This document shows positions 1 to 12,254 of a DNA stretch of 64,000 bases, one piece after another. The DNA comes from Candidatus Amarolinea dominans. Lineage in GTDB: Bacteria; Chloroflexota; Anaerolineae; SSC4; Amarolineaceae. How positions within the stretch are numbered: the stretch's first letter is position 1; every line of letters begins with the position of its first letter. The notes under the pieces were generated by a model. It did no database searches. It was not told the DNA's origin and saw only the letters and a list, made by a program, of their open reading frames with translations. Made by a program: the position numbers and the translations under genes. Location of the stretch: NCBI GenBank assembly GCA_016719785.1, contig JADJYJ010000005.1, positions 1 to 64,000 of the forward strand. Direction: 5' to 3'.

Positions 1-1010
1 ATCTCCAGGCTGTTGATCTGCCCGTTGGCGTCCAGACCGATGCCGAATGAGAGCGCGGGCGAGATGTCCTGCAAGCCCAGGCCGAGCAGCTCGGTGGCGC
101 GCCAGGGCAGCATGGTGACGACTCCTTCCGGCAGGTAGAGCGTGGCTCCGCGGCCGCGTGCCTCCTCGTCTGCGGGATCATCCGGCTGCACCAGGGCGGC
201 CGCGTCGGCCACGTGAACCCAAATGCGGCCGTCCGCGTCCAGGCTGATGGCGTCATCGGGCGAGGTGGTGCGCGCATCGTCAATGGCAAAGGCGGGCAGG
301 TGCGTCAGATCGCGGCGCGCTTCGTCCGGCAGGGAGGGCAGCGGCAGGTCAGGCGAGGCGTTAGGCAGGGTCAGGCGCTGCGGATAGGGGTTGACGGTGA
401 CCGGCCAGAAGCCCGTTTCCAGGAGCAGGGCATGGGCGCTTTCCGGCGTCTCCTCACGCTCCAGATCGCGCAGGACGCGGCTGCGGGGCTGGCGTCCCAG
501 GCCCACGGCTTCGACCTCTCTGGGAAGCGGGCATCGCCGGGCGCGGTCTGCTGCTGGCTTGCGCGCTGGGCGAATTCGGCCCAGGCCGCTTTTTCCAGCC
601 GCCTCGGCGCGCGCGCCTGCTGCTTGTGCTCCACCTCGTCCAGGCGAGCGCGCGGTGATCTGCGCCCGTGCCGCGGAAAAGAGACCGTCGCTGACGAAAC
701 GCCAGGCCGCCCAGGCGGTGGCGGGCGTGAGCACGCCGTAGATAAGATCGGCCAGTTCGGGCAGGTGGTTTCGCTGCCGGCCAGCGGTTCCCGGGCCGGC
801 TGCGTCGCCCGCTGCGGGGTCGGTTCGCCCAGGCTCTGCACCGGGCGGGGTGCAGCAGGACGATGTCTTTGGGGCGACATACGCGGACTCGCCGCCCGGC
901 AGGTCCAGGTCGAGCTTGTCGCCCAGTACGCGACCCGCGCCGGGCGGTTCTTGTAGAGCACCAGGCTGCCGCTGCGGACGGCGTGTTCGATGAGAGTCAA
1001 AGCCTTGCCT
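1..1010 (-). CDS. RNB-domain exoribonuclease (RNase II/R family), partial and frameshifted
   Basis: The minus strand between about 60 and 270 encodes the RNB catalytic signature, including DDAISLDADGRIWVHVAD and, nearer the left edge, GLQDISPALSFGIGLD. RNB enzymes are processive 3'-5' hydrolytic exoribonucleases whose clustered aspartates bind catalytic metal. The N-terminal part (about 770-1010) reads LVLYKNRPARV and then continues in other frames, so the gene is split by at least two frameshifts. The C-terminus lies beyond the left edge. It follows a DnaQ-like exonuclease on the same strand, which suggests a nuclease operon. The family call rests on the RNB motif. The exact start is uncertain and a rare TTG codon near 1010 is possible. 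Confidence 0.7.
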
Positions 1011-1613
1011 TTACGCGGGGAGTCGCTCGTGTGGTAATCCTGACCGGCGATGGCGTGCAGGACGGCGCAGGTCAGGCGGGCGTCGTCCAGGAGCGGTGAC
1101 TGTTGGGAAGGGGATGCCGCACTGACGGCCGGCGTTTTCCAGGCTGTGCCAGCGGTAGGAGCGGTAGGTCGCGTTCCAGTCGCCCGCAGAACTGGGCGTA
1201 GAGTTTCATGATGCACAGGCTCTGGCGCTCGTGACGCTGCCAGGGCAGGCCGTAGCGGCATGGGTTTGGCGCATCATGCGCAGGTCGAAATCGGCGTTGT
1301 AGATGGCTCAGGCGGCGCCCTTCGATCAGTTCGGCAATCTGCGGCCACTGAGTTCGGGCCAGGTGAACGGCGGCCCACCTCGGCGTCGCTGATGCCGTGG
1401 ATGCGCACGACATCGGCCGGGATGGCCGCTGCGCCGCACCAGCGAGGTCAGCAGCACGCTGCCGTCGGCTTCGAGCAGGCAAACTTCGACGATTTCAGCG
1501 CCGGCGCCGAGGCCGGTGGTTTCGGTGTCCAGGTAGAGCGGCCGGCTGGTCAGCGCGGCCAGGGCCAGGCTGGTTGCCTGCGCACGCGCGGAAGGGGTGA
1601 CGATGTCGGTCAT
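1000..1613 (-). CDS. DnaQ-like 3'-5' exonuclease (DEDD family), frameshifted
   Basis: From the ATG at 1613 the product begins with an exonuclease I motif, LYLDTETTGLGAGAEIVEV, the metal-binding DxE of DnaQ-type proofreading exonucleases. Further left, in shifted frames, WHSLENAGRQCGI (about 1130) and LDDARLTCAVLHAI (about 1060) match the later motifs with the final catalytic Asp. At least two frameshifts separate these blocks, so the complete protein (about 200 residues) is reconstructed and not read directly. The start codon overlaps the stop of the NUDIX gene (ATGA), so the two are probably translationally coupled. It could act in DNA proofreading or RNA processing; its neighbour, an RNB ribonuclease, favours RNA turnover. 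Confidence 0.65.
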
Positions 1614-2079
1614 GCGGCCTCCGAATCCAGTGGTCGCTGCTGCAGGCGCTGGCGGTAGTGGGCCAGGTTGGCCTGGGTGACGACGGTGAGGTTGGCGGGG
1701 ACGTCGTCCGGGGCAAACCAGCCGATGGCGGCGCATTTGCCCGGTTCCCGGATGGTCGGCTCGCCGGAAACCAGCCGGCAGATGAAGGTCGGCGAGACCC
1801 AGTGCTGACCTTCCGCGGGCAGGAGATGATCCACCACGTCGAGCAGGTCGCCCACTTCAATCTCGACGCCGTACTCCTCGGTCATCTCGCGGCGCAGGGC
1901 ATCGGCCAGGCGCTCGCCGAACTCCACGCTGCCGCCGGGGGAATTCCCACAGGCCGCGCTCGTTCGCTGGCCGCGGGTCCGCGCAGGGCCAGGAACAGGC
2001 GGCCGGTGTCATCGAGAATGACCGCGCCCACGCCCACGCCGATGTAATCCACCCCACGTCGCATGGTGTTTTGGTTCAT
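1610..2079 (-). CDS. NUDIX hydrolase, frameshifted
   Basis: The protein starts MNQNTMRRGVDYIGVGVGAV and carries a NUDIX box whose second half, EFGERLADALRREMTEEYGV, holds the REx2EExG metal-binding core. NUDIX enzymes hydrolyse nucleoside diphosphates linked to other groups, for example oxidised dNTPs or NADH. The stretch RGLWEFP, expected just before the box, lies in a third frame. A miscounted G run near 1935-1945 therefore breaks the frame twice, most simply as a sequencing error. Length after repair, about 155 residues, is normal for the family. It is the first gene of a minus-strand group with the exonuclease and RNB genes. Substrate cannot be told from sequence. Confidence 0.75.
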
Positions 2080-2164
2080 GGGTTGCACTCCTTTGCCAGA
2101 CATCTTACTATGTCACCCTCCCGTAGCGCCATTTTACCATATGCATACAGTTGTCGGTAATCGT

Positions 2165-2535
2165 GTAACTGCTCACCCTGCAGGCCGATTTGGACAGGAT
2201 GAACAGGATGTACAGGATTCTTGCTCTGTGGTGTGCAAAACTATCGGTACGGAGTTCAGATATCCTGTCAATCCTGTGAATCCTGGTAACTGCTCACCCT
2301 GCAGGCCGATTTGGACAGGATGAACAGGATGTACAGGATTCTTGCTCTGTGGTGTGCAAAACTATCGGTACGAGAGTTCCAGAATATCCTGTCAATCCTG
2401 TGAATCTGGTAACTGCTCACCCTGCAGGCCGATTTGGACAGGATGAACAGGATGTACAGGATTCTTGCTCTGTGGTGTGCAAAACTATCGGCACGAGAGT
2501 TCGAATATCCTGTCAATCCTGTCAATCCTGTCTGA
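2165..2535. repeat. Three tandem copies of a ~122-bp intergenic repeat
   Basis: Units start at 2165, 2286 and 2409 with GTAACTGCTCACCCTGCAGG. Each contains ACAGGATGAACAGGATGTA and, near its end, the near-inverse ATCCTGTCAATCCTGTGAAT, so each unit can fold on itself. Copies differ by only a few bases and short indels. The block fills the space between the NUDIX gene and the large exoprotein gene. No gene is seen in 2104-2771. The unit resembles the dispersed 'cctgtcaatcctgt' repeats seen in many genomes; no function is assigned. Confidence 0.9.
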
Positions 2536-2771
2536 GTTCCAGGCAGACCCAGCAGTTACGTAATCTTTCAATATGCGCCTGGATGTGATTACAGAGCGAG
2601 AAGACAGGTTATTGTAGTTACAAATGTTGTACAACATCGTTTTTTAGTCAGCAAAATTGACGGTTGGCGCGGGCGTGGTAGAATGACAGTGGCGGCTCAC
2701 GAATCGCCTGGATTCGTTGAAACACGCGCCTGCGTTACCGCCACCCGTCGAGGATGTTGAGGAGGTTTCTC

Positions 2772-5700
2772 ATGTCATCGCATCATCCGCTATTCCGTTC
2801 GTTGACCATCGTTGTCCTGATCGTCCTTGTGCTCAGTCCGCTGCAACCGGTGGCCGGCGCCGTAGCGCCCCCCACTGGAAACAGGATGACGGGAGGGGAT
2901 GGCCTCTTTGGCGATGTCAACGGGGACGGAATCATCAATATCGTTGACGTGCAACTCATTACCAGTCATTGGGGTCAAACACCAGCCGATCCGGGTTGGA
3001 ATCCCGCTTACGACCTGGATCAGAATGGCGTGATAGACGTTGGCGACCTGGTGCTGGTGGGAGGTGTGTGGAATCAATACGCTGCCGGCACCCCGGTGCC
3101 CGACTACGACGCCCACGCCCACCTACACGGCGACGCCGACTCATACTCCGACGCTCGCGAATACCCCGACCAATACGCCCACGCTCACGAATACCCCGAC
3201 CAACACCCCCACGAACACGCCGACATTGACGCCGACGCCCACCAACACCCCGACGAACACGCCGACGCTCACGAATACCCCGACCAACACCCCCACGAAC
3301 ACGCCGACATTGACGCCGACGCCGACCAACACCCCCACGAACACGCCGACATTGACGCCGACGCCCACGAATACCCCCACATTGACAGCGACCCCGACAG
3401 CGACCCCGACGGCAACAGCGACTTGGACGGCGACACCAGCCAGCACGGCGACGCCGACCGCAACGCCCCTCAACAGTCCGACCCCTGATCCGCTCACCTC
3501 GCCAACACCGACCACCGGCCCACAGTGGCCCGTGATCAACGTGCCCGCCACACTCACGGCGAACACGACCTGGATCAGCGGTACGGTTTACCTGGTGAGC
3601 GGCCAGGCCAGCGTGAATGCGGGCGTAACCCTGACGATCCAGCCGGGTACTGTCGTCAAGTTCCAAAACAGCGGCTCGACCAAGGTCGCCTGACGACATG
3701 GTGTGCTCTGGCCGTCGGCACGGGCGACCAACCCATCGTCTTCACCTCGGTTCACGACGACTCCTGGGGCGGCGACACTAACCACAACGGCGGCGGCACG
3801 TGGCCCAACCCGGGCGACTGGGACGGCCTGTTCTTTACGGGTACAGCCGGCGGCAGCGTGCTCGACTACGGCCAGGTGCTCTACGGCGGCACCTACAGCA
3901 ATGCAAACGTCAAGGTCACCGGCGCAGCCATCACGCTGGCACACAGCGTGATCCGCGGCAGCAGCTACGACGGCCTGCAGTGGGCCAACGGCGCCAGCGG
4001 GCAGATCACCGCCAACGAGATCGCCAATAATCTCGCCAACGGCATTCGTCTCACCGCGGCGAGCAGCCCGACGATTGCAAGCAACACTCTGCGCGACAAC
4101 CGCAGCTACGCCGTGTATCTGGAGGGCAACTCATTCCCGCCCCTGGGCGGCAACACGGCCTTCAGCAACGCTTTCAACGCCATCGGTGTCTACTACGGCA
4201 CGCTCGGGAGCGGGACCTGGTTTGCCAACCCGACCCTACCGTACGTCTTCACCACCAATCTTACACTAGAATCGGCCTCGACCCTGACCATCCAGCCGGG
4301 CACGGTGGTCAAGTTCCTGGCGGGCACGACCTTCATCATGCGCGGCACCCTGGTCGCCCAGGGCACCGAGGCGAACCCGATCACTTTCACGAGCATCAAA
4401 GATGACACGGTCGGCGGCGATACGCAGCAGGATGGGGGTGCGACCAAGCCGAATCCCGGCGACTGGGGCACGATCTATTTTGCCGATACGACCAACGACG
4501 CTGGCACGCTCCTCGACTATGTCGTCGTGCGCTACGCTGGGGCCAGCTACAACTATGGCGGCGGCACGGCCACCGCTGGCCTGACCCTCGATAGCGCCTC
4601 CCGAACCTGGATCATCTCGTTGTCGAGTGGAGCAGCAGCTATGGCCTGCAGCTCGCGAACGTCTCCTCGCCGCTCTTCCGCCGCAGCACCGTGCGCGACA
4701 ACGCCAGCCACGGCCTCTGGCTGAGCGCTTCCTCGGCGCCCACCATTTCGTCGAACACCTTCCTGCGTAACGGCGGCTATGCCGTCTACCTGGGCGGCAC
4801 GTCGCAGGCAGTTTTCCAGGGCAACAGCGCCGAAGGCAACGACGTCAACGGCATCGGCCTGGCAGGAACCATCAGCGCCAATACGACCTGGGAGACCGAC
4901 CTGCCCTATGTCCTGGCAGATACGACGACCCTAGCGATCAACACCACGCTCACGTTGCAGCCCGGCGTCATCATCAAGATCGCGGATGGCAAACGCTTCG
5001 ATGTCAGCGGCAAGCTCCTGGCCGAGGGCACAGCCGGCCAGCCGATCATCGTCACCTCACTGAAGGACGATCATATCGGCGGCGACACCAACGGCGATGG
5101 CAACGTCACCTGGCCCGTGGCCGGCGCATGGGAGTCGGTCAAGTTCACCCAGACCAGCGGGCAGTCCCGCCTGGCGCACTGGCTCGTGCGCTACGGTGGC
5201 AGCAACAGCACGACCGGCGCGCTCATTTTCGACAGCGCCGCACCCACTGCCTCCTATCTCACGGTCATGGGATCGTTGTATCGCGGCATCTACTGCAACA
5301 ATAGCAGTCCGTATCTGACCGGCTTGCGCCTGAGCGCCAATGCGGTCGGTTTCTACGGCACTACGTCGTGCTACGGCATCGTGGCGGACAGCGCGCTCTA
5401 CGGTAACACGCAGTACGCGATTCAAAACGCCAACACCACCTACAGTTTCGTCGCTACCGGCAACTGGTGGGGATCGACAACCGGGCCGACCCATCCCACC
5501 AACCCGGACGGCGCCGGCGATCCGGTGAGCAACTACGTAGACTTCAGCGGCTTCCTGACCACATCCCCCCTCCCGCTACCTGATCCGCTGCCGCCGGCTG
5601 GCACGCCCACCACTTGGACGGCGGTCAGCGGGCTGATCAGCGCGGACACCGTCTGGAGCCTGGCGAGCAGCCCGTACCTGGTCACCGATAGCGTCACGGT

Positions 5701-8700
5701 CAACGCCGGCCGGCGCCTGACGATCCAGGCGGGTGTGGTGATTAAGTTCTACGCCAGCAAGAGCCTGACCGTCAACGGAATTCTGGTCGCCGTCGGCACC
5801 GCGGGCCAGCGCATCACCTTCACCTCGATCAAGGACGACTCCATCGGCGGCGACGCCAACGGCGATGGCAGTGCGACGCGCCCCGCGCCCGGCGACTGGG
5901 GCGGTCTTGTCTTCAATGACAGCAGCGTGGACGCTTTGACCAAGCTGCAGTTCGCAACCGTCCGTTTTGGCGGCGGGTACGCCGTGCTGACCGATGCGGC
6001 CTCGCCGACGCTCAGCGACAACCAGGTCAGCGACAACAGCGGCTACGGCATTCTTTTGCGCAACTTCAGCGCGCCGCCGGTCAGTCGCAACTGGGTGCTC
6101 GACAACCGTGGCGGCGGGATCAAGCTGGAGGCGACCTCCAGCCCGGCCCTGGTGGATAACCAGCTCTGGGGCAACGGCGGGTACGCTGTCTACATGGACG
6201 CCACCTGCTATCCCAGCCTCAGCGGTAACGCTGCATACTATAACGTGCGCAATGCCGTGCGCGTGGCCGGGACGGTGGCGTTCAACCAGACCTGGAACGC
6301 CAACCTGGACTACGTCGTCGAGGGCAACCTGGTGATCAATGCGGGCACGGCGCTCACACTCGATCCGGGCACGGTGGTCAAGTTCAACGACACCGGCAGC
6401 GGCATTACCGTCAATGGTGCGTTGGTGGCGGATGGCACGTTGAGCCAGCGGATCGTGTTCACCTCGCTGCGCGATGACGACTATGGGCATGATGTGATGA
6501 ACAAGCGGCCGACTATGCGTGGCAAGTCAGCCGATCAGCCAAAACCGCCTGTCGCCGCCGCTTACTTCGAGCCGACCGTTGAAGAAAACTTCCCCGATGC
6601 GGCGCCCGAGGACGCCTACTGGCCGGCGCCGGGGGATTGGGGGCGCCTCAGTTACAGCGACACCAGCGATGATAGCGTCAACGTTCTGAATTACGTCGTG
6701 GTGCGCTATGGCGGCGCGACCAACAGCCATGCCATTTCCATAGATAGCGCCGCCCCGCACCTCAGCAACAGCGAGGTTGGCTTCAACACCGGTCACGGCG
6801 TGTATGTGACCAATCAGTCGAACCCCTTGATCGAGAATAACACCTTTGCACTCAACACCTCGAGTGGCATTTATCTCACCAGCTCGTCCGCGCCGACGAT
6901 CCGCAACAACGTCTTCACGCGCAACGGCGCCTATGCAGTCGAGATGACCGCCGACGCCAAGCCGCGTTTCAGCGGCAATCTCGCCAGCGACAATGCGACC
7001 AACGGCGTCAAGGTGACCGGCACGGTCGCCGGCGCCACGACCTGGGATGCCAACCTGGTTTACGTGGCCGGCGACGTGACCATCCCCAGCGATGCTGGCC
7101 TGACCCTCAGCCCCGGCGCCATCATCAAGTTCATGGCCGCGACCAACTGGACAGTCAACGGCCCGCTAGTAGCCGAGGGCACCGCGGCCGCGCCTATTGT
7201 CCTGACCTCGCTCAAGGATGACTCCTATGGCGGTGACACCAATAACGATGGCGGAGCAGCATCACCGCAGGCCGGCGATTGGGGCGGCATCACGGTCAAC
7301 GCTACGGCCAGCGCCAGTCGCTTTCGCCATTCGGTGATTCGATACGGCGGCGACCCGACGGTTAGGGTGGTCAACAGTGCATTGGCCGTCACCGATTCAG
7401 TGCTGGACTACAATAAGCACGCACTTTGGTACGAAAACTCCACCGGCGCGATTACAGCAACGATATTCTTGAGCAACACGGAGTATGCGATCTATGAGAC
7501 GGCTTCGGGGCTAACGATTCAAGGAGACGAGTTTCGTTGGAATAGGCGAGGCGTTTACCTTCAGAATGCCAGCAGTTCTCACAGACCAATTGCCGAGAAC
7601 GTCTTTGGCGACAACACCGAATATGCTCTGCGAACGGATGTGGGCAGCCTGCAATTCATGAGCGGAACAAATTCATTTGTCAGCAACGGTACCAATGCGG
7701 TATGGGTAGAAGACGGATGGATCTCACAGGATAGTACCCTCTATTCAGGCGCTACATACCGGCTGGACTCGTTAAGTATTGGTTCAGGGGTCACCTTGAC
7801 GATACAGGCCAATGTGGTTGTTAAGTTTGCCTCATCTGGCTCCAACCTGACGGTCTATGGCAAACTGATGACTACCGGAACTCATACGAATCCTGTCTAC
7901 ATCACCTCGCTCAAGGACGACAGCGTGGGTGGGGACACCAACAACGATGGTTCAGCCAGCAGCCCGGCCAAAGGCGACTGGGCCAATCTCCAGATCATCG
8001 GCAACGGTCAACTGAGCCTCGACCATGCCAGCGTGCGGTACGGCGGCACACCATTCACCTATTGCGGCAACGCCATGATCTGTAGCTACGCCTCGTCAAC
8101 CACCGAGGCGGTCGCCCTCACCATCAATCACAGCACCATCGAGGAGAGCGCCTACGACGGCATCTTCCTGAGCGACGGTAATGCCGACCAGCGCAGCACC
8201 CTTGTCGGTTGCCAACTCCATCATCCGCAATAACGCAGGTAACGGCATCTCTGTGTACCTCGCACGACGACCACAGTGACCGGCAATACCTTCACCAACA
8301 ACGCCGGCTATGCCGCTTGGGTGTATGCCGACAGCGTCAGCGCCTTTCTGGCAACACTGGCTCGGGCAATGGCACTAACGGCATCGCACTCGTCGGCTCG
8401 GCTGGGTCAGAACACTACGCTGGGAGTCAATGCCAACTTCCCGTACATCATTTCTTCCTACTTGAGCGTAGACAACGGCATGACCTTCACTATCCCTGCT
8501 GGTGTGGTCATCAAGTCGGAGCCCAATACCGTCTTGTACATCTACGGCACTTTGCTGGTGCAAGGCACCGCTGACAATCCGGTGTACATCACCTCGCTCA
8601 AGGACGACAGCGTGGGTGGGGACACCAACAACGATGGTTCAGCCAGCAGCCCGGCCAAAGGCGACTGGGCCAATCTCCAGATCATCGGCAACGGTCAACT

Positions 8701-11698
8701 GAGCCTCGACCATGCCAGCGTGCGGTACGGCGGCAATCCATCCACCTATTGCGGCAACGCCATGATCTGTAGCTACGCCTCGTCAACCACCGAGGCGGTC
8801 GCCCTCACCATCAATCACAGCACCATCGAGGAGAGCGCCTACGACGGCATAAGCCTGTACGACGGTAATGCCGACCAGCGCAGCACCCTGTCGGTTGCCA
8901 ACTCCATCATCCGCAATAACGCAGGTAACGGCATCTCTGTGTACCCTCGCACGACGACCACAGTGACCGGCAATACCTTCACCAACAACGCCGGCTATGC
9001 CGCTTGGGTGTATGCCGACAGCGTCAGCGCCTTTTCTGGCAACACTGGCTCGGGCAATGGCACTAACGGCATCGCACTCGTCGGCTCGGCCGGTCAGAAC
9101 ACTACGCTGGGAGTCAATGCCAACTTCCCGTACATCATTTCTTCCTACTTGAGCGTAGACAACGGCATGACCTTCACTATCCCTGCTGGTGTGGTCATCA
9201 AGTCGGAGCCCAATACCGTCTTGTACCTCTACGGCACTTTGCTGGTGCAAGGCACCGCTGACAATCCGGTGTACATCACCTCGCTCAAGGACGACAGCGT
9301 GGGTGGGGACACCAACAACGATGGTTCAGCCAGCAGCCCGGCCAAAGGCGACTGGGCCAATCTCCAGATCATCGGCAACGGTCAACTGAGCCTCGACCAT
9401 GCCAGCGTGCGGTACGGCGGCACACCATTCACCTATTGCGGCAACGCCATGATCTGTAGCTACGCCTCGTCAACCACCGAGGCGGTCGCCCTCACCATCA
9501 ATCACAGCACCATCGAGGAGAGCGCCTACGACGGCATCTTCCTGAGCGACGGTAATGCCGACCAGCGCAGCACCCTGTCGGTTGCCAACTCCATCATCCG
9601 CAATAACGCAGGTAACGGCATCTCTGTGTACCCTCGCACGACGACCACAGTGACCGGCAATACCTTCACCAACAACGCCGGCTATGCCGCTTGGGTGTAT
9701 GCCGACAGCGTCAGCGCCTTTTCTGGCAACACTGGCTCGGGCAATGGCACTAACGGCATCGCACCTCGTCGGCTCGGCCGGTCAGAACACTACGCTGGGA
9801 GTCAATGCCAACTTCCCGTACATCATTTCTTCCTACTTGAGCGTAGACAACGGCATGACCTTCACTATCCCTGCTGGTGTGGTCATCAAGCCGGAGCCCA
9901 ATACCGTCTTGTACATCTACGGCACTTTGCTGGTGCAAGGCACCGCTGACAATCCGGTGTACATCACCTCGCTCAAGGACGACAGCGTGGGTGGGGACAC
10001 CAACAACGATGGTTCAGCCAGCAGCCCGGCCAAAGGCGACTGGGCCAATCTCCAGATCATCGGCAACGGTCAACTGAGCCTCGACCATGCCAGCGTGCGG
10101 TACGGCGGCAATCCATCCACCTATTGCGGCAACGCCATGATCTGTAGCTACGCCTCGTCAACCACCGAGGCGGTCGCCCTCACCATCAATCACAGCACCA
10201 TCGAGGAGAGCGCCTACGACGGCATAAGCCTGTACGACGGTAATGCCGACCAGCGCAGCACCCTGTCGGTTGCCAACTCCATCATCCGCAATAACGCAGG
10301 TAACGGGGTGTACCTCAGTGGCTATCTGGCCGGATCGCCCAGCATCCACAACAGCAACATCTATGGGAACGGTGGTTACGGCGTGTACAACGGCGGCTAT
10401 TCAATCGTCCTCGCCGAAAACAACTGGTGGGGCTCCGATTCCGGCCCAGACCCGTACGGCTCCGGCAACGGCATCAACTATCTCACCTACACCTGCGGTA
10501 CCCCACCGATCACCTGCTACGACTTTGGTGCCTACGTGGACGTCGTGCCGTGGCTCACCAGCCCACCATCACCGCCGACCATGGCAGACGAAGACGGCGA
10601 TGGGCTGCCCGACGATTGGGAAATCAACGGCTATGACGCGAACGGAGACGGCGTCATCGACGTCGACCTGCCGGCGATGGGCGCCAATGCACACCACAAG
10701 GATCTCTTCGTGGAGATGGACTACATGACACGCGCCTCGGCGGCTTATGGTCTCGCGCCAGGCTCAGGGGTGATCTCGGTCTTGCAGATCGCCTTTAATC
10801 AAGCGCCGGTATCTAATCCCGACGGGACTACGGGCGTCCATCTTCATGCTGTGCTTGATAACGAAGTGCCGTACGACGCCCACCTAGGTGTGGACGCTGT
10901 GGGCTGCAACAGCTACGACTGGTCTGAGTTTCAAGCCGTGAAGGATTCCAACTTCAACCCTGATCAGGCCTGATCTTCCATTATATGATTTGGGCTGACT
11001 ACCTGTCACCATGCCTGGGCAGCGTCAGCGGGATATCTCGGAATGTAAGTGACCCTTATTTCGCAAACGGCGCCACGGACTTCATTGTTTCATTAGGCGG
11101 TTGGAGTGGAGGGGGCGGAACCGATTACGAAAAGATCGGCACGTTCATGCACGAGCTGGGCCACAACTTGGGTCTAAAGCATGGCGGTGAAGATCACATC
11201 AACTACAAGCCCAATTTCCTGAGCATCATGAGCTACACCTTCCAGACGAGCGGACTGATCAGGGACGGCGGCTACGGGACCTTCGACTACTCCAGGTGGA
11301 CCCTACCTCAACTAGACGAGAACTCACTCAATGAGACGCAAGGCCTCAATGGAGGCAGCGCAATTGCGACTTACGGGACGGTTTGGTATTGCAGAGAACT
11401 GGTCGGATTCAGCCTCCATGAGACTGCCAACGCGAACGGCCCGATTGACTGGAACTGCGATGATGATTCGACCGATACCGGGTTATCTGCCGATATCAAC
11501 CAGGACGATCAGAAACGCCTGCTGACCACACAGGATGACTGGAGCATCATCAGTTTTTCGGGAAATGGAGTTATTGGCAACACAAGCTTCCGATCCATGA
11601 GTATCGCCGATCGAGAGAAACTCATACCAACGATCACCACCTACACAGATGAGCTAACATGGGAACGCGATCGTAAGCTTCGCACCCCGCGAGACTGA
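2772..11698 (+). CDS. Giant secreted beta-helix protein with C-terminal metzincin-like protease domain, frameshifted
   Basis: The start at 2772 follows GAGGAGG at 2758. The order is: signal peptide (FRSLTIVVLIVLVLSPL); a dockerin-type calcium pair (GDVNGDGIINIVDVQLI and YDLDQNGVIDVGDLVLV); a Thr-Pro linker at about 3100-3500; then over 2,000 residues of right-handed beta-helix repeats with recurring LTIQPGTVVKF and ITFTSIKDDSxGGDT; and finally a protease-like domain with HELGHNLGLKHGG (HExxHxxGxxH zinc motif) near 11150 and a Met-turn LSIMSY near 11225. Eight or nine frameshifts (about 3100, 3690, 4600, 8200, 8265, 8350, 8400, 9765, 10970) split the locus. Most fall in homopolymers and look like sequencing errors. 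Repaired length is about 2,970 residues. It is probably an exported or cell-surface protein. Whether the protease is active, and what it cuts, is unknown. Confidence 0.8.
3100..3500 (+). repeat. Thr-Pro linker repeat (TPTNTPT type)
   Basis: A run of about 12-bp units encodes TPTNTPTLTPT-like sequence between the dockerin-like part and the beta-helix part of the exoprotein. Such linkers are common in Chloroflexota surface proteins and probably act as extended spacers. The repetitive DNA also explains the frameshift near 3100. Similar linkers occur at about 22020-22220, 23660-23850, 24120-24390 and 24730-25140. Confidence 0.85.
7901..10306 (+). repeat. 687-bp tandem repeats inside the beta-helix gene (3.5 copies)
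   Basis: The segment starting at TCAAGGACGACAGCG recurs at 7911, 8598, 9285 and 9973, giving periods of 687, 687 and 688 bp (229 codons). The fourth copy stops at about 10306, where sequence diverges. Copies are nearly identical at DNA level, and the few amino acid changes alternate (for example TPFTYC versus NPSTYC). This points to recent unequal exchange. Copies 1 and 3 contain one-base indels absent in copy 2, including CACCCTTGTC versus CACCCTGTC and CGCCTTTCTGG versus CGCCTTTTCTGG. Confidence 0.95.
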
Positions 11699-11854
11699 GC
11701 CTGGAGATGTTTCCAATCGCTAATGTCCTGCCTGAACCGCTGCCGCAGATAATATCGGTACCTTTGTGGGGCTGCAAAGTATCGTCGAGGCTGTCTTGCA
11801 CGACATTGTGGCGACCGCAGGCTAAGCGAGACCAACGCACTGGTCGCACGACAT

Positions 11855-11898
11855 GCACAGGGGTTCCCACGGTTCATGGACATCGGGAACCCCTGTGC
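11855..11898. other. Perfect 14-bp inverted repeat downstream of the exoprotein gene
   Basis: GCACAGGGGTTCCC (11855-11868) pairs with GGGAACCCCTGTGC (11885-11898) across a 16-nt loop. It lies 157 bp after the stop codon and has no T tract, so it is not a classical terminator. It could still end or protect the transcript. Nothing else is recognised in the gap 11699-12131. Confidence 0.6.
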
Positions 11899-12131
11899 TA
11901 AGTATTCTGGTTCTATCCCCAACCCACTGCTGACGGGCAGAATTGCTCAACAAAACGTCGGCCAGGCTGATTTGCTACACCAGGCGAGCAGAATTGTTTT
12001 CAACCGCGCTGCCGATCGGCCAGTTCCAGCAGGCACGCCTTGCGTTCCCACACATCCTGCGAAGCATGGGCCGGCCCGGTGTCGTGCAGAGGCCGGGAGA
12101 ACTGCGACGAAACCCCTCCTTATCCGGTCGT

Positions 12132-12161
12132 TTGCCCGCCGATTTGACCACGTGCTATAAT
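12132..12161 (+). promoter_or_regulatory. Predicted sigma70-type promoter of the ECF sigma operon
   Basis: TTGCCC at 12132-12137 and a perfect TATAAT at 12156-12161 are 18 bp apart, about 95 bp upstream of the sigma factor start. The -10 box is strong and the -35 box weak. This suggests housekeeping transcription in addition to any autoregulation. Confidence 0.5.
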
Positions 12162-12254
12162 ACGGCTGCATGAGAGCGAGTGCAGAAAGGGGGAATTCTC
12201 CATGACGACCGCCGGCCGCTCTGTAACCATGGCGCAAGGGCAGCATCTAACTCA

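Noticed and set aside
213..956. A 247-codon plus-strand frame at the left edge
   Set aside because: Antisense to RNB ribonuclease motifs on the minus strand; no family resemblance.
2959..3699. A minus-strand frame rich in Arg-Gly opposite the Thr-Pro linker
   Set aside because: It arises from the 12-bp repeat read backwards; the plus-strand linker continues into the beta-helix domain.
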